Shown here in pieces: positions 17,649 to 30,101 of a stretch of 64,000 bases of DNA (position 1 is the first letter of the stretch; each line of letters starts with the position of its first letter). A program made the translations under genes and the position numbers. Under the pieces are notes generated by a model. The model saw only the letters and a program-made list of their open reading frames with translations. It searched no databases and was not told where the DNA came from. Where the stretch lies: the NCBI RefSeq assembly GCF_002802875.1, contig NZ_PEBI01000004.1:62001-126000 (forward strand), written 5' to 3'. The stretch comes from Bifidobacterium primatium (GTDB lineage: Bacteria > Actinomycetota > Actinomycetes > Actinomycetales > Bifidobacteriaceae).

Positions 17649-19661
17649 ATGAGCGAAGTGACGGGAGCCCCCATCGGCAAGATCATCGACAATCGTTATC
17701 GAATCACGCGCAAGATAGCCGAGGGCGGCATGGCCACCGTCTACCAGGCCACCGACGTCCGCCTTGACCGCTCCGTGGCCATCAAGATCATGCACATCCA
17801 GCTGGCGCAGGGCCCCCACAGGGACCAGTTCGTGCAGCGGTTCCATCGGGAGGCACGATCCGCCGCGGCGATCGCGAACCCCCATATCGTGCAGATCTAC
17901 GACACCGGCGAATACGACGGACTGGACTATCTCGTCATGGAGTACGTGCATGGCGTCAACCTGCGCTACGAGATGAACCGGGTCGGCACGTTCAGCGTGC
18001 GCGAGACGATTCGCATCATCGGGGAGATACTCGACGGTCTCGCGGCGGCGCATGGCGTGGGCGTCGTGCATCGTGACATCAAGCCGGAGAACATTTTGCT
18101 CAACGACCGCGGCCGCGTGCAGATCACCGACTTCGGCCTCGCCAAGGCGGCGTCACAGGCCACGCTGGCGACCACCGGCATGCTGCTGGGCACGGCCGCG
18201 TATCTCGCGCCGGAGATGATCGAGGACAATCTCGCCACCCCGCAGGGAGACCTGTACTCCGTGGGCATCATGGCCTGGGAGATGCTCGCCGGAGAGGTGC
18301 CGTTCACCTCGGACAATCCCGTGACCATGGTGTTCAAGCATGTGCATGAGGACGTTCCCGCCCTGGCGGCGCAGCATCCCGGTGTGCCGAGGCCCGTCTC
18401 CGAATTCATAGCGCGCCTGACCGGCAGAAGCGTTTCGGACAGGCCGGATGACGCCGCGCAGGCGTTGCGTGAACTGCAGGACTTCTCGCGGTCGCTCACC
18501 CCGACCGAGCTCGCCTACCGCATCGGGGACGGCCCGCAGCCGCAGCCGACCAGCGTGCTGCCGGTCTCCGACATCGCCGCACCCGTTCAGGAGGACGATG
18601 TCGCGCCGCTTGCCACGGAGGTCATCGGCGACGGGGGGAAGGACGCGGCGACGTCCGGCGCATCCGATGCCGTCGCCGGCAAGCCGCGCAGGCGCCTCGC
18701 CATCATTCTCGGCACGATTGCGGCCGTGGCGGCCATCGCCGCGGGCGGATTCGCCTGGTGGCACTATCTCGGTCCCGGAAGCTACTGGACCGTGCCCTCG
18801 GCCGATGACGTGGCCTGTACACAGGGCCGGACATGCTCCATCAAGGGAGCGAGGTTCGCCGACTACGAGCGCACGCTGAAGGTGACCGGCATCCCCTATA
18901 CGACTTCCGAGGAGTTCAGCGACACCGCGAAGAAGGGGACCATCATCTCGGCCAGTCCGTCCAACGTGGGCGATCATGTGAGCAAGCGCAACAACGACGT
19001 GATGACGTTCGTCATCTCCAAGGGCGTGCGGCAGCTGACCATTCCCGCCGACATCGCCGACTCCGGCTCCGCCAACGGCAAGGACCCGATCGGGGCCTTA
19101 GAGAAGACCGGGTTCACCTCGATCGCGCACGACACGTCGAAGGACGAATACTCCATGGACGTGCCCGAGGGCGCGGTCATCAGCATCGACCCGAAACCGG
19201 GCTCGACCGTCGACCACAACCGCACGATCACCGTGGTGCTGTCCAAGGGACCGATGCCGGTGAGCATGCCCGATGTCGTCGGCCGGACGAAGGCCGACGC
19301 GCTCTCCATGCTCGGACAGGCCCGTCTGAAGGTGAGCGCGAGCGAGACGTATTCCGACACGGTGGCCTCCGGCAAGGTGATCTCCTCCTCCGTCAAGGCG
19401 GGGACGCAGCTGCATTGGGGCGATTCGGTCAGCCTGGTCGTCTCCAAGGGACCGCAGATGGTGACCGTCCCCGATGTGCGCGGCAAAAGCCAGGACGAGG
19501 CCACGAAGACGCTGAAGGCCCTGGGTCTGGACGTGAAGATCAGCGCCCCGCTGGGCAACCTCACCCATACGGTGCGTCTGCAGGATCCGGCGCCCGGCAA
19601 GCAGGTGCGTGTGCGGGACACGAAGGGCAAGGCCACGACCGTCACGCTCACCGTGGTCTGA
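17649..19661 (+). CDS. pknB: PASTA-domain serine/threonine protein kinase
   Basis: A 670-residue transmembrane Hanks-type kinase. The kinase domain (about 16-285) has the glycine loop IAEGGMATVY, Lys46, HRDIKPEN (141-148) and DFG (161-163). A single membrane helix lies near 348-368 (LAIILGTIAAVAAIAAGGFAWW). The outside part has about four PASTA-like repeats; the best are MPVSMPDVVGRTKADALSML and VTVPDVRGKSQDEATKTL. PASTA kinases bind peptidoglycan fragments or lipid II and control growth and division. The first repeat region is divergent. The start is set at 17649 with AGGA eight bases upstream; an ATG at 17640 is also in frame. Confidence 0.93.
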   Translation: MSEVTGAPIGKIIDNRYRITRKIAEGGMATVYQATDVRLDRSVAIKIMHIQLAQGPHRDQFVQRFHREARSAAAIANPHIVQIYDTGEYDGLDYLVMEYVHGVNLRYEMNRVGTFSVRETIRIIGEILDGLAAAHGVGVVHRDIKPENILLNDRGRVQITDFGLAKAASQATLATTGMLLGTAAYLAPEMIEDNLATPQGDLYSVGIMAWEMLAGEVPFTSDNPVTMVFKHVHEDVPALAAQHPGVPRPVSEFIARLTGRSVSDRPDDAAQALRELQDFSRSLTPTELAYRIGDGPQPQPTSVLPVSDIAAPVQEDDVAPLATEVIGDGGKDAATSGASDAVAGKPRRRLAIILGTIAAVAAIAAGGFAWWHYLGPGSYWTVPSADDVACTQGRTCSIKGARFADYERTLKVTGIPYTTSEEFSDTAKKGTIISASPSNVGDHVSKRNNDVMTFVISKGVRQLTIPADIADSGSANGKDPIGALEKTGFTSIAHDTSKDEYSMDVPEGAVISIDPKPGSTVDHNRTITVVLSKGPMPVSMPDVVGRTKADALSMLGQARLKVSASETYSDTVASGKVISSSVKAGTQLHWGDSVSLVVSKGPQMVTVPDVRGKSQDEATKTLKALGLDVKISAPLGNLTHTVRLQDPAPGKQVRVRDTKGKATTVTLTVV

Positions 19662-19708
19662 CGGCCGAACGACATCGGCCCGTACCGCCGAGCAAACGAC
19701 ACAACGAC

Positions 19709-19747
19709 GAAGGGGCCCGACCGAATCCGATTCGGTCGGGCCCCTTC
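19709..19747. terminator. Bidirectional terminator between kinase and acyltransferase genes
   Basis: A 19-base perfect inverted repeat (arms 19709-19727 and 19729-19747) containing GGGGCCCGACCG and its complement. It lies between two converging genes and can end both transcripts. Confidence 0.8.
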
Positions 19748-19764
19748 GATGGATCAGCCGGGAA

Positions 19765-20460
19765 TCATGCCTGTCCGGCGAGCTTCTTCTTCATCTTCTG
19801 CGCGTATTCGTCCACGTATTCCTGACCGCTGGCCTCGCCGATGACATGCATCATGCGGTCGGTCAGCTCACGCAGCTTGGCGTGCAGTTCGTCACGCGTC
19901 ATCCGGCTGGTGTCGGTCTTCTGCACGGGAATCGGCTCGCCGAAGATCACGGTGGTGCTGCCCTTGCCCGGCATGACCTGTCCGGGCTTCTGCAGCTCCC
20001 TGGTGCCGATGATGGCGGTGGGGATGATGGGGCATCCGGTCTCCAGGGCGAGACGCGCCACACCGGTGTGGCCGCGGTAGAGCCGGCCGTCCGGGCTGCG
20101 GGTGCCTTCCGGATGAATGCCGAAAAGATGCCCGTCCTCGAGGATGCCGCGTGCCGTCTCCATGGCGCCCAGGGACTTCGAGCCGCCGGAGCGATCGACG
20201 GGGAATACGCCTACCGAGGTGAACCACCACTTCTTGAACTTGCCCTTGATGCCCTTGCCCTCGAAGTATTCGGCCTTGCCCATGAAGTGGATCATGCGCG
20301 GGCAGACCAGGGGAAGCAGCCCGTCATCAATCACCGCCAGATGGTTCGCCGCGATGATGGCACCGCCCTTCCGGGGGATGTTGTGAAGCCCCCGGACGGT
20401 GGGATTGAACCTCCGACGGGCCAGCGGGCCAAGCAGCTTGACGAAGAACCAGTAAAGCAC
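19765..20460 (-). CDS. plsC: 1-acyl-glycerol-3-phosphate acyltransferase (PlsC family)
   Basis: A 231-residue membrane-associated acyltransferase making phosphatidic acid from lysophosphatidate. The catalytic NHX4D motif is NHLAVID (His40, Asp45), and the phosphate-binding motif is PEGTR (115-119). FPVDR near residue 84 matches the third family block. It starts with GTG at 20460 after a GGAGG site. The N-terminus is a short hydrophobic stretch, MLYWFFVKLLGPL. It belongs to the small actinobacterial PlsC type of about 230 residues. Confidence 0.92.
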   Translation of the reverse strand: MLYWFFVKLLGPLARRRFNPTVRGLHNIPRKGGAIIAANHLAVIDDGLLPLVCPRMIHFMGKAEYFEGKGIKGKFKKWWFTSVGVFPVDRSGGSKSLGAMETARGILEDGHLFGIHPEGTRSPDGRLYRGHTGVARLALETGCPIIPTAIIGTRELQKPGQVMPGKGSTTVIFGEPIPVQKTDTSRMTRDELHAKLRELTDRMMHVIGEASGQEYVDEYAQKMKKKLAGQA

Positions 20461-20508
20461 GATACCTCCAGGCCGGAAAACGGCAGTCTCATGGTTACAG
20501 TTATAGAT

Positions 20509-21054
20509 ATGACTGGCAACAAGAATAGCAATGCCGATGCATCGTCTTCAAATACAGGGCCAAACGACGGCTCCGACATGGATCGGCAGTGGGAGGACTT
20601 CCTCGCCTCCCACGAAGGGGATCTGAACGACGTGGCCCGATCGCGCAGCGCGCGGAAATTCGACAAGGCGGCGCGGAAGGCGGAGAAGAAGGCCCAATTC
20701 GACGTCAACGACCTGAAGGACGATGCCTTCGCCACGCCGTCGTATGGACGTGGCCCGCGTGATTTCCAGGGACGCAGCTGGCTTGACACCGACGATGTGA
20801 TGGATGGGGACTCCACGTTCACTCCTCCGAATCCCGATCTCGGCCCGGTGAACCGTGCCGCGGCATTGTTCGTCGGCATGACGACGGTCGGCGTGCTGTG
20901 CCTGGTCGCTTCGATACTGGTTCCCTCGGTCTCCGCGCTGCTGGGATCCGTCGGCGGTGTGTTGACGTTGCTTGGCGCGGGTGGCATGTTCCTGCGGCAT
21001 CGGGGCCATAGCGAGACCAGACGCGACGAGTTCGACGACGGAGCCAGGGTCTAG
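20509..21054 (+). CDS. Small membrane protein, unknown function
   Basis: About 181 residues from the ATG at 20509. ATG at 20491 and 20578 are alternatives, and no clear ribosome site decides. The N-terminal 120 residues are hydrophilic with a Lys/Ala/Arg-rich helix (residues 45-65) and a FTPPNPDLGPVNRAA segment. Two membrane helices follow (about 122-163: VGMTTVGVLCLVASILV and LLGSVGGVLTLLGAGGMF). The tail is Arg/Asp-rich. This resembles conserved actinobacterial integral proteins with an acidic head, but I cannot name a family. It is divergent from plsC. Confidence 0.7.
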   Translation: MTGNKNSNADASSSNTGPNDGSDMDRQWEDFLASHEGDLNDVARSRSARKFDKAARKAEKKAQFDVNDLKDDAFATPSYGRGPRDFQGRSWLDTDDVMDGDSTFTPPNPDLGPVNRAAALFVGMTTVGVLCLVASILVPSVSALLGSVGGVLTLLGAGGMFLRHRGHSETRRDEFDDGARV

Positions 21055-21210
21055 CGTCGAATACCCCCGTTCCCGGCTGATGTGCGGCCGCACATGCACG
21101 GCATATGCGTCGGGCCGGGCCCGCGCCCCGATTTTCATACGGAACGCACGGCCCGGCCCTGACCACCGTTCATGTCACGCACCAGCGTGACACAGTGACT
21201 CGAGATGACC

Positions 21211-22164
21211 TTACGCCTCACGCATCGCCAGATCGGCGGCGCCGATCATGCCGGCGTCGCCACCTGCGGTCGCGGGCAGGATCTTCGCGTGCTCGCGGTA
21301 AGCGGCGGCCTGCAGGAAGCGGGTGTAGTTGTAACGCGCCGGCTCCAGAAGGATGTCGCCGACGGAGATGACGCCGCCGCCGATGACGAAGAGGTCCGGA
21401 TCGATGACCGCGGCGATGGCGGCCATGGTGCGTCCCAGCCACTCGCCGATCTTGCCGAAGGCGTAGAGCGCCAGCTCGTCGCCCTCCTGGGCGGCCTGGG
21501 AGACCATCTTGCCTTCCAGCGTGTCCACGTCGCCGCCGCACAGTTCGAGAAGGCGCTTGCCCTTCTGCGGCATGCGGCGGATGCCGGAACGGGCGAAGTG
21601 CTCCAACGCGTTGCCGGAGGTGTAACGCTCGGCGCAGCCGCGCAGGCCGCAGCCGCAGAAGTCGCCGTCGGAGACCATGGGCAGGTGGCCCAGCTCGGCG
21701 GCCATGCCGAAGGAACCGCGGTACAGTTCGCCGTTGATGATGATGGCGCCGCCGAGGCCGGTGCCCACGGTGAGCATGACCATGTTGCGGCTGCCGCGGC
21801 CGGCGCCAAGGATGTATTCGCCCCAGCCGGCGCAGTTGGCGTCGTTCTCCACGACGACCTTGCACTTGTGGTCGGTCAGCTCCTCGATGCGGTCGGCAAG
21901 CGGGTAGTCGATCCACTTGGCGATGTTGGCGGAGAAGCTCATGGTGCGGCGATCGGCCTTGACGTTGCCCGCGGCGGAGATGCCCATGGTGGGGATGTCG
22001 GAATGCAGCTTCAGCGCCTCGTTGTAGATCTCGAGGATGCAGTCGTTGATTTCGTCGGGTTCGCTTGGCGTGGGGACGCGCCACTGGCTGAGCACCTTGT
22101 CGTTTTCGTCGCAGACTGCTCCCGCGATCTTCGTGCCGCCGATATCGATACCCAGTGTGTACAT
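21211..22164 (-). CDS. glk: ROK-family glucokinase
   Basis: A 317-residue cytosolic ROK kinase, probably ATP-dependent glucokinase feeding the bifid shunt. Motifs: phosphate-1 loop DIGGTK (7-12), catalytic Asp108 in ENDAN, and the ROK zinc signature from Cys170 (CGCGLRGCAE) with His160 in AELGH. The absence of an N-terminal helix-turn-helix makes it a kinase and not a ROK repressor. The ATG at 22164 has GGGAGG upstream. The upstream spacer carries a TetR-like palindrome at 22271-22311. Confidence 0.93.
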   Translation of the reverse strand: MYTLGIDIGGTKIAGAVCDENDKVLSQWRVPTPSEPDEINDCILEIYNEALKLHSDIPTMGISAAGNVKADRRTMSFSANIAKWIDYPLADRIEELTDHKCKVVVENDANCAGWGEYILGAGRGSRNMVMLTVGTGLGGAIIINGELYRGSFGMAAELGHLPMVSDGDFCGCGLRGCAERYTSGNALEHFARSGIRRMPQKGKRLLELCGGDVDTLEGKMVSQAAQEGDELALYAFGKIGEWLGRTMAAIAAVIDPDLFVIGGGVISVGDILLEPARYNYTRFLQAAAYREHAKILPATAGGDAGMIGAADLAMREA

Positions 22165-22270
22165 GGTTCCTCCCTATCGCCTTTCCTGCGGATGACGCTC
22201 GTCGATGACGCATCGCCCATCAGAAATTAGAACGTTCAACACTGCCCATGATACCAGCGGCGGGAGCGAC

Positions 22271-22311
22271 ACGCCGAAAAACTTACCAATCGGTTGGTAT
22301 TTTATCGGCGT
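22271..22311. promoter_or_regulatory. Nested palindrome upstream of glk
   Basis: An inner inverted repeat TACCAA-TCGG-TTGGTA (22284-22299) lies inside an outer pair ACGCCGA/TCGGCGT (22271-22277 and 22305-22311). The inner sequence resembles TetR-type operators. No regulator gene is adjacent. It sits upstream of glk and downstream of the trpD terminator. Confidence 0.5.
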
Positions 22312-22335
22312 ATACATCACACACCTTCATATACG

Positions 22336-22374
22336 ACGGGGTTCCCGCCATTGGGATAATGGTGGGAACCCCGT
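22336..22374 (-). terminator. Hairpin after trpD
   Basis: A 17-base stem with one G-T pair (arms 22336-22352 and 22358-22374) and a five-base loop. It lies 45 bases past the trpD stop. There is no good T-tract. Confidence 0.65.
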
Positions 22375-22419
22375 AACCGGAAACCGACTCTCCGGAAACC
22401 CTATTCCATAGTCGTGCGG

Positions 22420-23472
22420 TCAGGCCTTCTTGGAGACCGCCGTGGAAATCCACTTGTCGAGCAGTTCCGCCGCCTTGCCGGAATCGACCGTCTTCTCGGC
22501 GAGTGCATATGCCTCGCGGAAGCGCTCGGCAAGCGTGCCGTCACCGACCAGATGACCGTCCGCCACGATTGCGGAGGCGGCGTTGAGCAGCGCCGTGCTG
22601 CGGGAGGGGATGTCCTTGCCGTCGACGAAGTCGCGGAACGCCGTCGCGTTGACCTCGGGTTCGCCGCCCTTCAGATCCCTGACGTCGATCTTGGCGAGGC
22701 CGAGTTCCACGGTCGGGTCGAACTCGGTTTCGACGACCTTGCCGTCGCGAATCTCCCATACGGAGACCGGGCCGGTGGGGGCAAGTTCGTCCATGCCCTC
22801 GTGCGAGGTGTAGACCATGCCGCTTTGGCCGTTGGCGGCGTACACGGCGGCCATGATCGGGCTGACCTCGCGCCTGGCGCAGCCGATGGCCACGTGGGCG
22901 GGCCTGGCCGGGTTGGTCAGGGGTCCCAGCACGTTGAACACGCAGGGGATGCCGAGTGCGGCGCGAATCGGGCCGACGAATCGCATGGCCGGGTGGAAGG
23001 TGCGGGCGAACGCGAAGGTGATGCCCACTTCGTCGCCCACCTCACCGACGGCTTCCGGCGTCAGGTCCAACGGCAGTCCGAGCGTCTCGAGCACGTCGGC
23101 GGCGCCGCACTTCGAGGAGGCCGCGCGGTTGCCGTGCTTGACGATCTTGACTCCGGCCGCGGCCGCGGCGACGGAGCCCATGGTGGACAGGTTGACCGTG
23201 GCGAAGCCGTCGCCACCGGTGCCGACGATGTCGGTGGTCTCTCCGGAGACGTTGAGCGGCACGGCATGCGACACCATGGCCTTGGCCGCGCCGGATACCT
23301 CTTCGGGGGTCAGGCCGAGCTGCTGCTGCATGGCCAGGACCGCGCCCACGGCGGCGGCATTGGCCTGGCCCTTCATGAGGTCGTCGACATACCACTCACT
23401 TTCCGCGGCGGTCAGGTGCTCCCCCTGCACCAGCTTGTTCAGCACTGATTTCCACGTGAATGGCTCGGCCAT
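22420..23472 (-). CDS. trpD: Anthranilate phosphoribosyltransferase
   Basis: A 350-residue TrpD, transferring phosphoribose from PRPP to anthranilate in tryptophan synthesis. The PRPP-binding motif is GTGGDG (84-89), and the anthranilate site segment is KHGNRAASS (112-120). NVLGPLTNPA is also typical. The start at 23472 is chosen for the AGGAGG site seven bases upstream. No other trp gene is adjacent, so it stands alone here, with its own terminator hairpin. Confidence 0.95.
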   Translation of the reverse strand: MAEPFTWKSVLNKLVQGEHLTAAESEWYVDDLMKGQANAAAVGAVLAMQQQLGLTPEEVSGAAKAMVSHAVPLNVSGETTDIVGTGGDGFATVNLSTMGSVAAAAAGVKIVKHGNRAASSKCGAADVLETLGLPLDLTPEAVGEVGDEVGITFAFARTFHPAMRFVGPIRAALGIPCVFNVLGPLTNPARPAHVAIGCARREVSPIMAAVYAANGQSGMVYTSHEGMDELAPTGPVSVWEIRDGKVVETEFDPTVELGLAKIDVRDLKGGEPEVNATAFRDFVDGKDIPSRSTALLNAASAIVADGHLVGDGTLAERFREAYALAEKTVDSGKAAELLDKWISTAVSKKA

Positions 23473-23575
23473 GATATTCCTCCTTGGCGAAAGAATCGCC
23501 TGCTGTAGATTCGCTGCCATTGTAGCGAGTCGTCATTACGGCGTCCCCGCGCCGGACGAAATATCCCACTATGCG

Positions 23576-23610
23576 AAAAGGCGTCCTGCGGAATTCTCCG
23601 CAGGACGCCT
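23576..23610 (-). terminator. Rho-independent terminator after secA
   Basis: A 14-base perfect stem (23579-23592 and 23597-23610, AGGCGTCCTGCGGA) with an ATTC loop, followed on the minus strand by TTTTCG. Confidence 0.88.
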
Positions 23611-23646
23611 GACGCTATGCTCCGGCCGCGGCCGGGTCACATGCCG

Positions 23647-26562
<2,916 letters not shown>

Positions 26563-26690
26563 GAGTTATCTCCTCAACTATGACGTTGCCTTCGGCCCGA
26601 ACGATAACCCTGTTCAGGCACAAACAGTATACATAGTACGCGATTGCGATGAATTTCAATGATTATGCGATGTTTTTGTCGAAAAGACGA

Positions 26691-26758
26691 CGGGGACGCG
26701 GGGCCTTCGGCCCCCGTCCCCGCATATGAGGATGCCCTCGGGTTTTCCGAGGGCATCC
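26691..26758 (-). terminator. Double hairpin after hpf
   Basis: Two stem-loops in tandem: a GC-rich one around GGGGCC-TTCG-GCCCC (about 26691-26721), and a perfect 12-base stem at 26730-26741/26747-26758 (GGATGCCCTCGG) with a GTTTT loop. They follow hpf by about 45 bases and precede the secA leader. Confidence 0.75.
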
Positions 26759-26801
26759 AGTTCACGCATATGGCGTGCGCGACGATTCGACATCGACCGG
26801 A

Positions 26802-27464
26802 TCAGTCCTTCTTGACGTTCTCCGGGGTATCGATCTCGAATACGCCGTAGCTCCAGCCGTGACGGTGGTAGACGACGGACGGGCGTCCGGTCTCCTTGTT
26901 CACGAACAAGAAGAAGTCATGTCCGATGAGCTCCATCTCGTACAGGGCCTCGTCGATACTCATCGGCTCGGCGATGTGCAGCTTGCGACGGATGACGATC
27001 GGGGTGTCGCCGACCTGGACCTCCACCGATTCGCCGGGGCCGAGGTCTCCGGCGACGGCGTCGGCCGGGCTGTTGCTCGGCTCGTCGACGGCGGGCTCCT
27101 CCACGGCCGGCGGCTCGACGACGCCGAGGTCGACCGGCTGCGGGTTCGTGTAGCCGCGACGGTGGTCCTTGCGACGGTCCCTCGAACGGCGCAGACGCAG
27201 CGTGAGCTTGTCCAGCGCCAGATCCAGCGCGCTGAACTCGTCGGCGCTGGAGGCCTCCGCACGCACCACGGTACGGCCTGCGATGACCGTGATCTCGACT
27301 CGCTTCGCGGTATCCGCCTGACGGGGATTTCCCTCATGCGTCACCACAATCTGAGCACGCTGCGCGTCTGGAGCAATTGCGGTCACACGATTCATCTTGT
27401 TTTCGACGACATCACGGAACCGCTGCTTGATCTGAGTGTGACGCCCGGTAACGACGATTTCCAT
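26802..27464 (-). CDS. hpf: Long-form ribosome hibernation promoting factor
   Basis: A 220-residue HPF that dimerises 70S ribosomes into inactive 100S particles. The N-terminal S30AE domain (1-100) begins MEIVVTGRHTQIKQRF. The C-terminal dimerisation domain has PMSIDEALYEMELIGHDFFL and a VVYHRHGWSYGVFEI ending. A Pro/Glu-rich linker (about 125-155) joins them. The ATG at 27464 has AAGGAGG five bases upstream. It is likely monocistronic, with its own double terminator. Confidence 0.94.
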   Translation of the reverse strand: MEIVVTGRHTQIKQRFRDVVENKMNRVTAIAPDAQRAQIVVTHEGNPRQADTAKRVEITVIAGRTVVRAEASSADEFSALDLALDKLTLRLRRSRDRRKDHRRGYTNPQPVDLGVVEPPAVEEPAVDEPSNSPADAVAGDLGPGESVEVQVGDTPIVIRRKLHIAEPMSIDEALYEMELIGHDFFLFVNKETGRPSVVYHRHGWSYGVFEIDTPENVKKD

Positions 27465-27604
27465 GTGGACCTCCTTTATCAAGCGGTTTGCCACCGCTGT
27501 GGACACCAATCGGCAACCTCGCCGAAAAGCTACTTCCGATTCTAGCCGACGTTGTCGTATTTTTGTGGAATTCAGCGATATGAAAACTCGTGTTCACCAT
27601 AACT

Positions 27605-27612
27605 GCTATGGT
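27605..27612 (+). promoter_or_regulatory. Extended -10 of the rnpB promoter
   Basis: TGCTATGGT-type extended -10 element ending eight bases before the inferred 5' end of RNase P RNA. No good -35 is seen at the right distance. Confidence 0.35.
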
Positions 27613-27619
27613 TATCCAT

Positions 27620-27979
27620 CGAGACCCCCAGATGACCGCGGTCCGGCGCATCCGCGCGGACTGAGGAACTTCCGGGCTCCACAGAGCACGATGGCGGATA
27701 ACGTCCGCCCAGGGCGACCTGAGAGATAGCGCAACAGAGAACAGACCGCCCGGCCCGGCCGGGTAAGGGTGAAACGGCGGTGTAAGAGACCACCGGACGA
27801 CCGGTAACGGAAGTCGCATGGCAAGCCTCATCGGGAGCAAGGCCAAGCAGAAGGCGTCAAGGGCTGCTCGCCCGTGCCTTCGGGTAGGCTGCTGGAGCCT
27901 GACGGCAACGTCAGGTCGAGATGGATGGTCATCCGTATGGTTCCTCCATACGACAGAACCCGGGGTACCGGGGGTCTCG
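27620..27979 (+). ncRNA. rnpB: RNase P RNA (bacterial type A)
   Basis: Catalytic RNA that trims tRNA 5' leaders. The conserved core is readable: GAGGAACTTCCGGGCTCC near the 5' end, then ACAGAGAACAGACCGCC with GGTAAGGGTGAAACGG, then GTAAGAGACCACCG, and ACAGAACCCGG near the 3' end. The ends are set by pairing of CGAGACCCCC (27620-27629) with GGGGGTCTCG (27970-27979), helix P1. About 360 bases. The short ORFs crossing this segment are not genes. Confidence 0.93.
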
Positions 27980-27997
27980 TTTCTTCTTCCCGTTCCT

Positions 27998-28031
27998 CCC
28001 CGTGAATCGCGACGGCGCCGGATTCACGGGG
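27998..28031 (+). terminator. Hairpin after rnpB
   Basis: An 11-base stem, CCCCGTGAATC/GATTCACGGGG, with a 12-base loop, 18 bases past RNase P RNA. A pyrimidine-rich run precedes it and there is no T-tract after it, so the mechanism is uncertain. Confidence 0.55.
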
Positions 28032-28076
28032 CTCCGAACGACTTCGGCGATTCGCCTTCAGGCGCTGAGACGCCGG

Positions 28077-28835
28077 TCAGTCCATGCCGTCCGCATCGTC
28101 CGCACCCTCCACGAACAGCTCGTCGGCCACCTGACGAATCAGATTGGGACTGTGCCCCTTGCGTCCACCGGCGCCCCATAGGCGCTGCCGACGCTTTCGC
28201 ATGTCAAGTCCGCGGGTTCTTGCGGCCACTTTGCGGCCCAGCTCATATGCGGACTCCACGAACGCGCCCCGCCCGTCGGCCTCGGACACGGCCCGGATGG
28301 CGACCTGCCTGCCCACACCCTTGCGGGAAAGCTCCCGCAAGGTTCCGGAGCGGCCCATCTGGCGTGCGATGCAGTAGCGCACCACGGAGGCCGCATAGGC
28401 CTCGTCGTCGATGAGACCGAGCTCGGTGAGCCTGCCGACGACGATGTCGACGACCTCGGCGTCATAGCCTTTCAGGCTGAGACGTTCGGCCAGGGCGGCG
28501 GACGACCGCGCGGCATAGTCCAGCAAGGTCAGCGCGGCCTCTCGGCAGGCATCCTCGTCGGCCGGATCCCGTGGACCGTCGGCTCCCGAGGTCCGGCCGC
28601 GTGCGCCGAATCCCCCGCGTCGCGGTCTTCTGTCCGCCCGCTGGCCCAAAGCCCCACGACGCGTCGCAGGATATGACGGCGACCCATGAGGGAACTCATG
28701 CGAGGCCCCGGCCGACTTGCGGGACGTGGTCTCCGCGGATTCGTCGCACACAGGTGCGCCGTCCGTCGTCCCGCCGCTCCCGGAGGGATGCGGCGGCGTG
28801 GGATGGGAGCGAAGAAACGCCTCCGCGGATATCAT
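28077..28835 (-). CDS. recX: Regulatory protein RecX
   Basis: A 252-residue modulator of RecA filaments. The RecX core (about 95-245) has [34 protein letters not shown] and a [17 protein letters not shown] repeat, the family's three-helix units. The first 90 residues are a poorly conserved Arg/Ser/Gly-rich extension. The ATG overlaps the recA TGA by four bases (ATGA), the usual arrangement for coupled recA-recX translation. Confidence 0.92.
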   Translation of the reverse strand: MISAEAFLRSHPTPPHPSGSGGTTDGAPVCDESAETTSRKSAGASHEFPHGSPSYPATRRGALGQRADRRPRRGGFGARGRTSGADGPRDPADEDACREAALTLLDYAARSSAALAERLSLKGYDAEVVDIVVGRLTELGLIDDEAYAASVVRYCIARQMGRSGTLRELSRKGVGRQVAIRAVSEADGRGAFVESAYELGRKVAARTRGLDMRKRRQRLWGAGGRKGHSPNLIRQVADELFVEGADDADGMD

Positions 28836-29947
28836 GCCTTGACGTCCTCCGTCGCATCCGCAGAAGCATCGGCGACTCCCGAGGCGCCGACGGCCTCGTC
28901 CGCCTCATCGGGGTCCGGCTTCTCCACACCGAATGCGACCTTGACCTTGTGCTCGATCTCGTCGGTGAGGGCAGGGTTGTCCTTGAGGAACTGGCGGACC
29001 TTCTCGCGCCCCTGCCCCAGCTGGTCGCCATCGTAGGTGAACCAGGAGCCGGATTTCCTGACGATGTCGCTCTGCAGGGCCATATCGAGCACCGAGCCCT
29101 CACGGGAGATGCCCTCGCCGTACAGCACGTCGAATTCGGCCGTCTTGAACGGCGGCGCCATCTTGTTCTTCACGACCTTGACCTTCGTGCGGTTGCCGAC
29201 GGCCTCATCGCCGTTCTTCAATGTCTGGATTCGTCGGATGTCGAGACGGACCGATGCATAGAACTTCAGTGCCTTGCCGCCGGTCGTGGTCTCCGGAGAT
29301 CCGAAGAACACGCCGATCTTCTCACGCAGCTGGTTGATGAAGATGGCGGTGGTGCCGGCCTGTGCGAGCGCACCGGTCATCTTACGCAGCGCCTGGCTCA
29401 TCAGCCTGGCCTGCAGGCCGACATGGCTGTCGCCCATGTCCCCCTCGATCTCCGCCTTGGGCACCAGCGCCGCGACGGAATCGATGACGATGATGTCGAG
29501 CGCGCCCGAACGGATGAGCATGTCGGCGATCTCCAGCGCCTGCTCGCCATTGTCGGGCTGGGAGACGATCAGGGAATCGGTGTCGACGCCGAGCTTGCGG
29601 GCATATTCGGGATCGAGCGCATGTTCGGCGTCGATGAACGCCGCCACGCCGCCCTTCTTCTGGGCGTTGGCCACGACATGCAAAGCGAGGGTCGTCTTTC
29701 CGGATGATTCGGGACCGTAGACCTCGACGATCCTGCCTTTGGGAAGGCCGCCGATGCCCAGCGCCATGTCAAGCGCCAACGACCCGGTGGGAATGACCTC
29801 GACGGTCTGCACGGGCTTGTCGCCCAGTCGCATCGCCGACCCCTTGCCGAAGCTCTTCTCGACCTGCGCAAGCGCGGTGTTCAGCGCCGCCTGCCTTCGT
29901 GCGGCGAGCTGTTCGGGGGAATCCTGCTGCTTCTTCTGCTGTGCCAT
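28832..29947 (-). CDS. recA: Recombinase RecA
   Basis: A 371-residue strand-exchange protein and SOS coprotease. Walker A is GPESSGKT (78-85). Also visible are MAW-type loops, [19 protein letters not shown], and the acidic C-terminal tail ending EDVKA. The start at 29947 follows AAGGAG by six bases. A perfect LexA box lies about 160 bases upstream, so DNA damage should induce it. Confidence 0.98.
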   Translation of the reverse strand: MAQQKKQQDSPEQLAARRQAALNTALAQVEKSFGKGSAMRLGDKPVQTVEVIPTGSLALDMALGIGGLPKGRIVEVYGPESSGKTTLALHVVANAQKKGGVAAFIDAEHALDPEYARKLGVDTDSLIVSQPDNGEQALEIADMLIRSGALDIIVIDSVAALVPKAEIEGDMGDSHVGLQARLMSQALRKMTGALAQAGTTAIFINQLREKIGVFFGSPETTTGGKALKFYASVRLDIRRIQTLKNGDEAVGNRTKVKVVKNKMAPPFKTAEFDVLYGEGISREGSVLDMALQSDIVRKSGSWFTYDGDQLGQGREKVRQFLKDNPALTDEIEHKVKVAFGVEKPDPDEADEAVGASGVADASADATEDVKA

Positions 29948-30101
29948 CACTTGCTCCTTGCGTCGGTGTACCCGGACTTCCACGGTAAGCCCGCATGCAT
30001 GGCGAATGCCAGTCGTGCGGAAAATGTGGAAAAACGTGCCACCCTTAATCGAACATGATCAATGTTGCATTGCGCGCAACATCCCGCTATCTCCGAGAGC
30101 A

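Noticed and set aside
27818-28414. Plus-strand 198-residue frame crossing rnpB and recX
   Set aside because: The first part is RNase P RNA and the rest is antisense to recX; low-complexity Arg/Pro translation.
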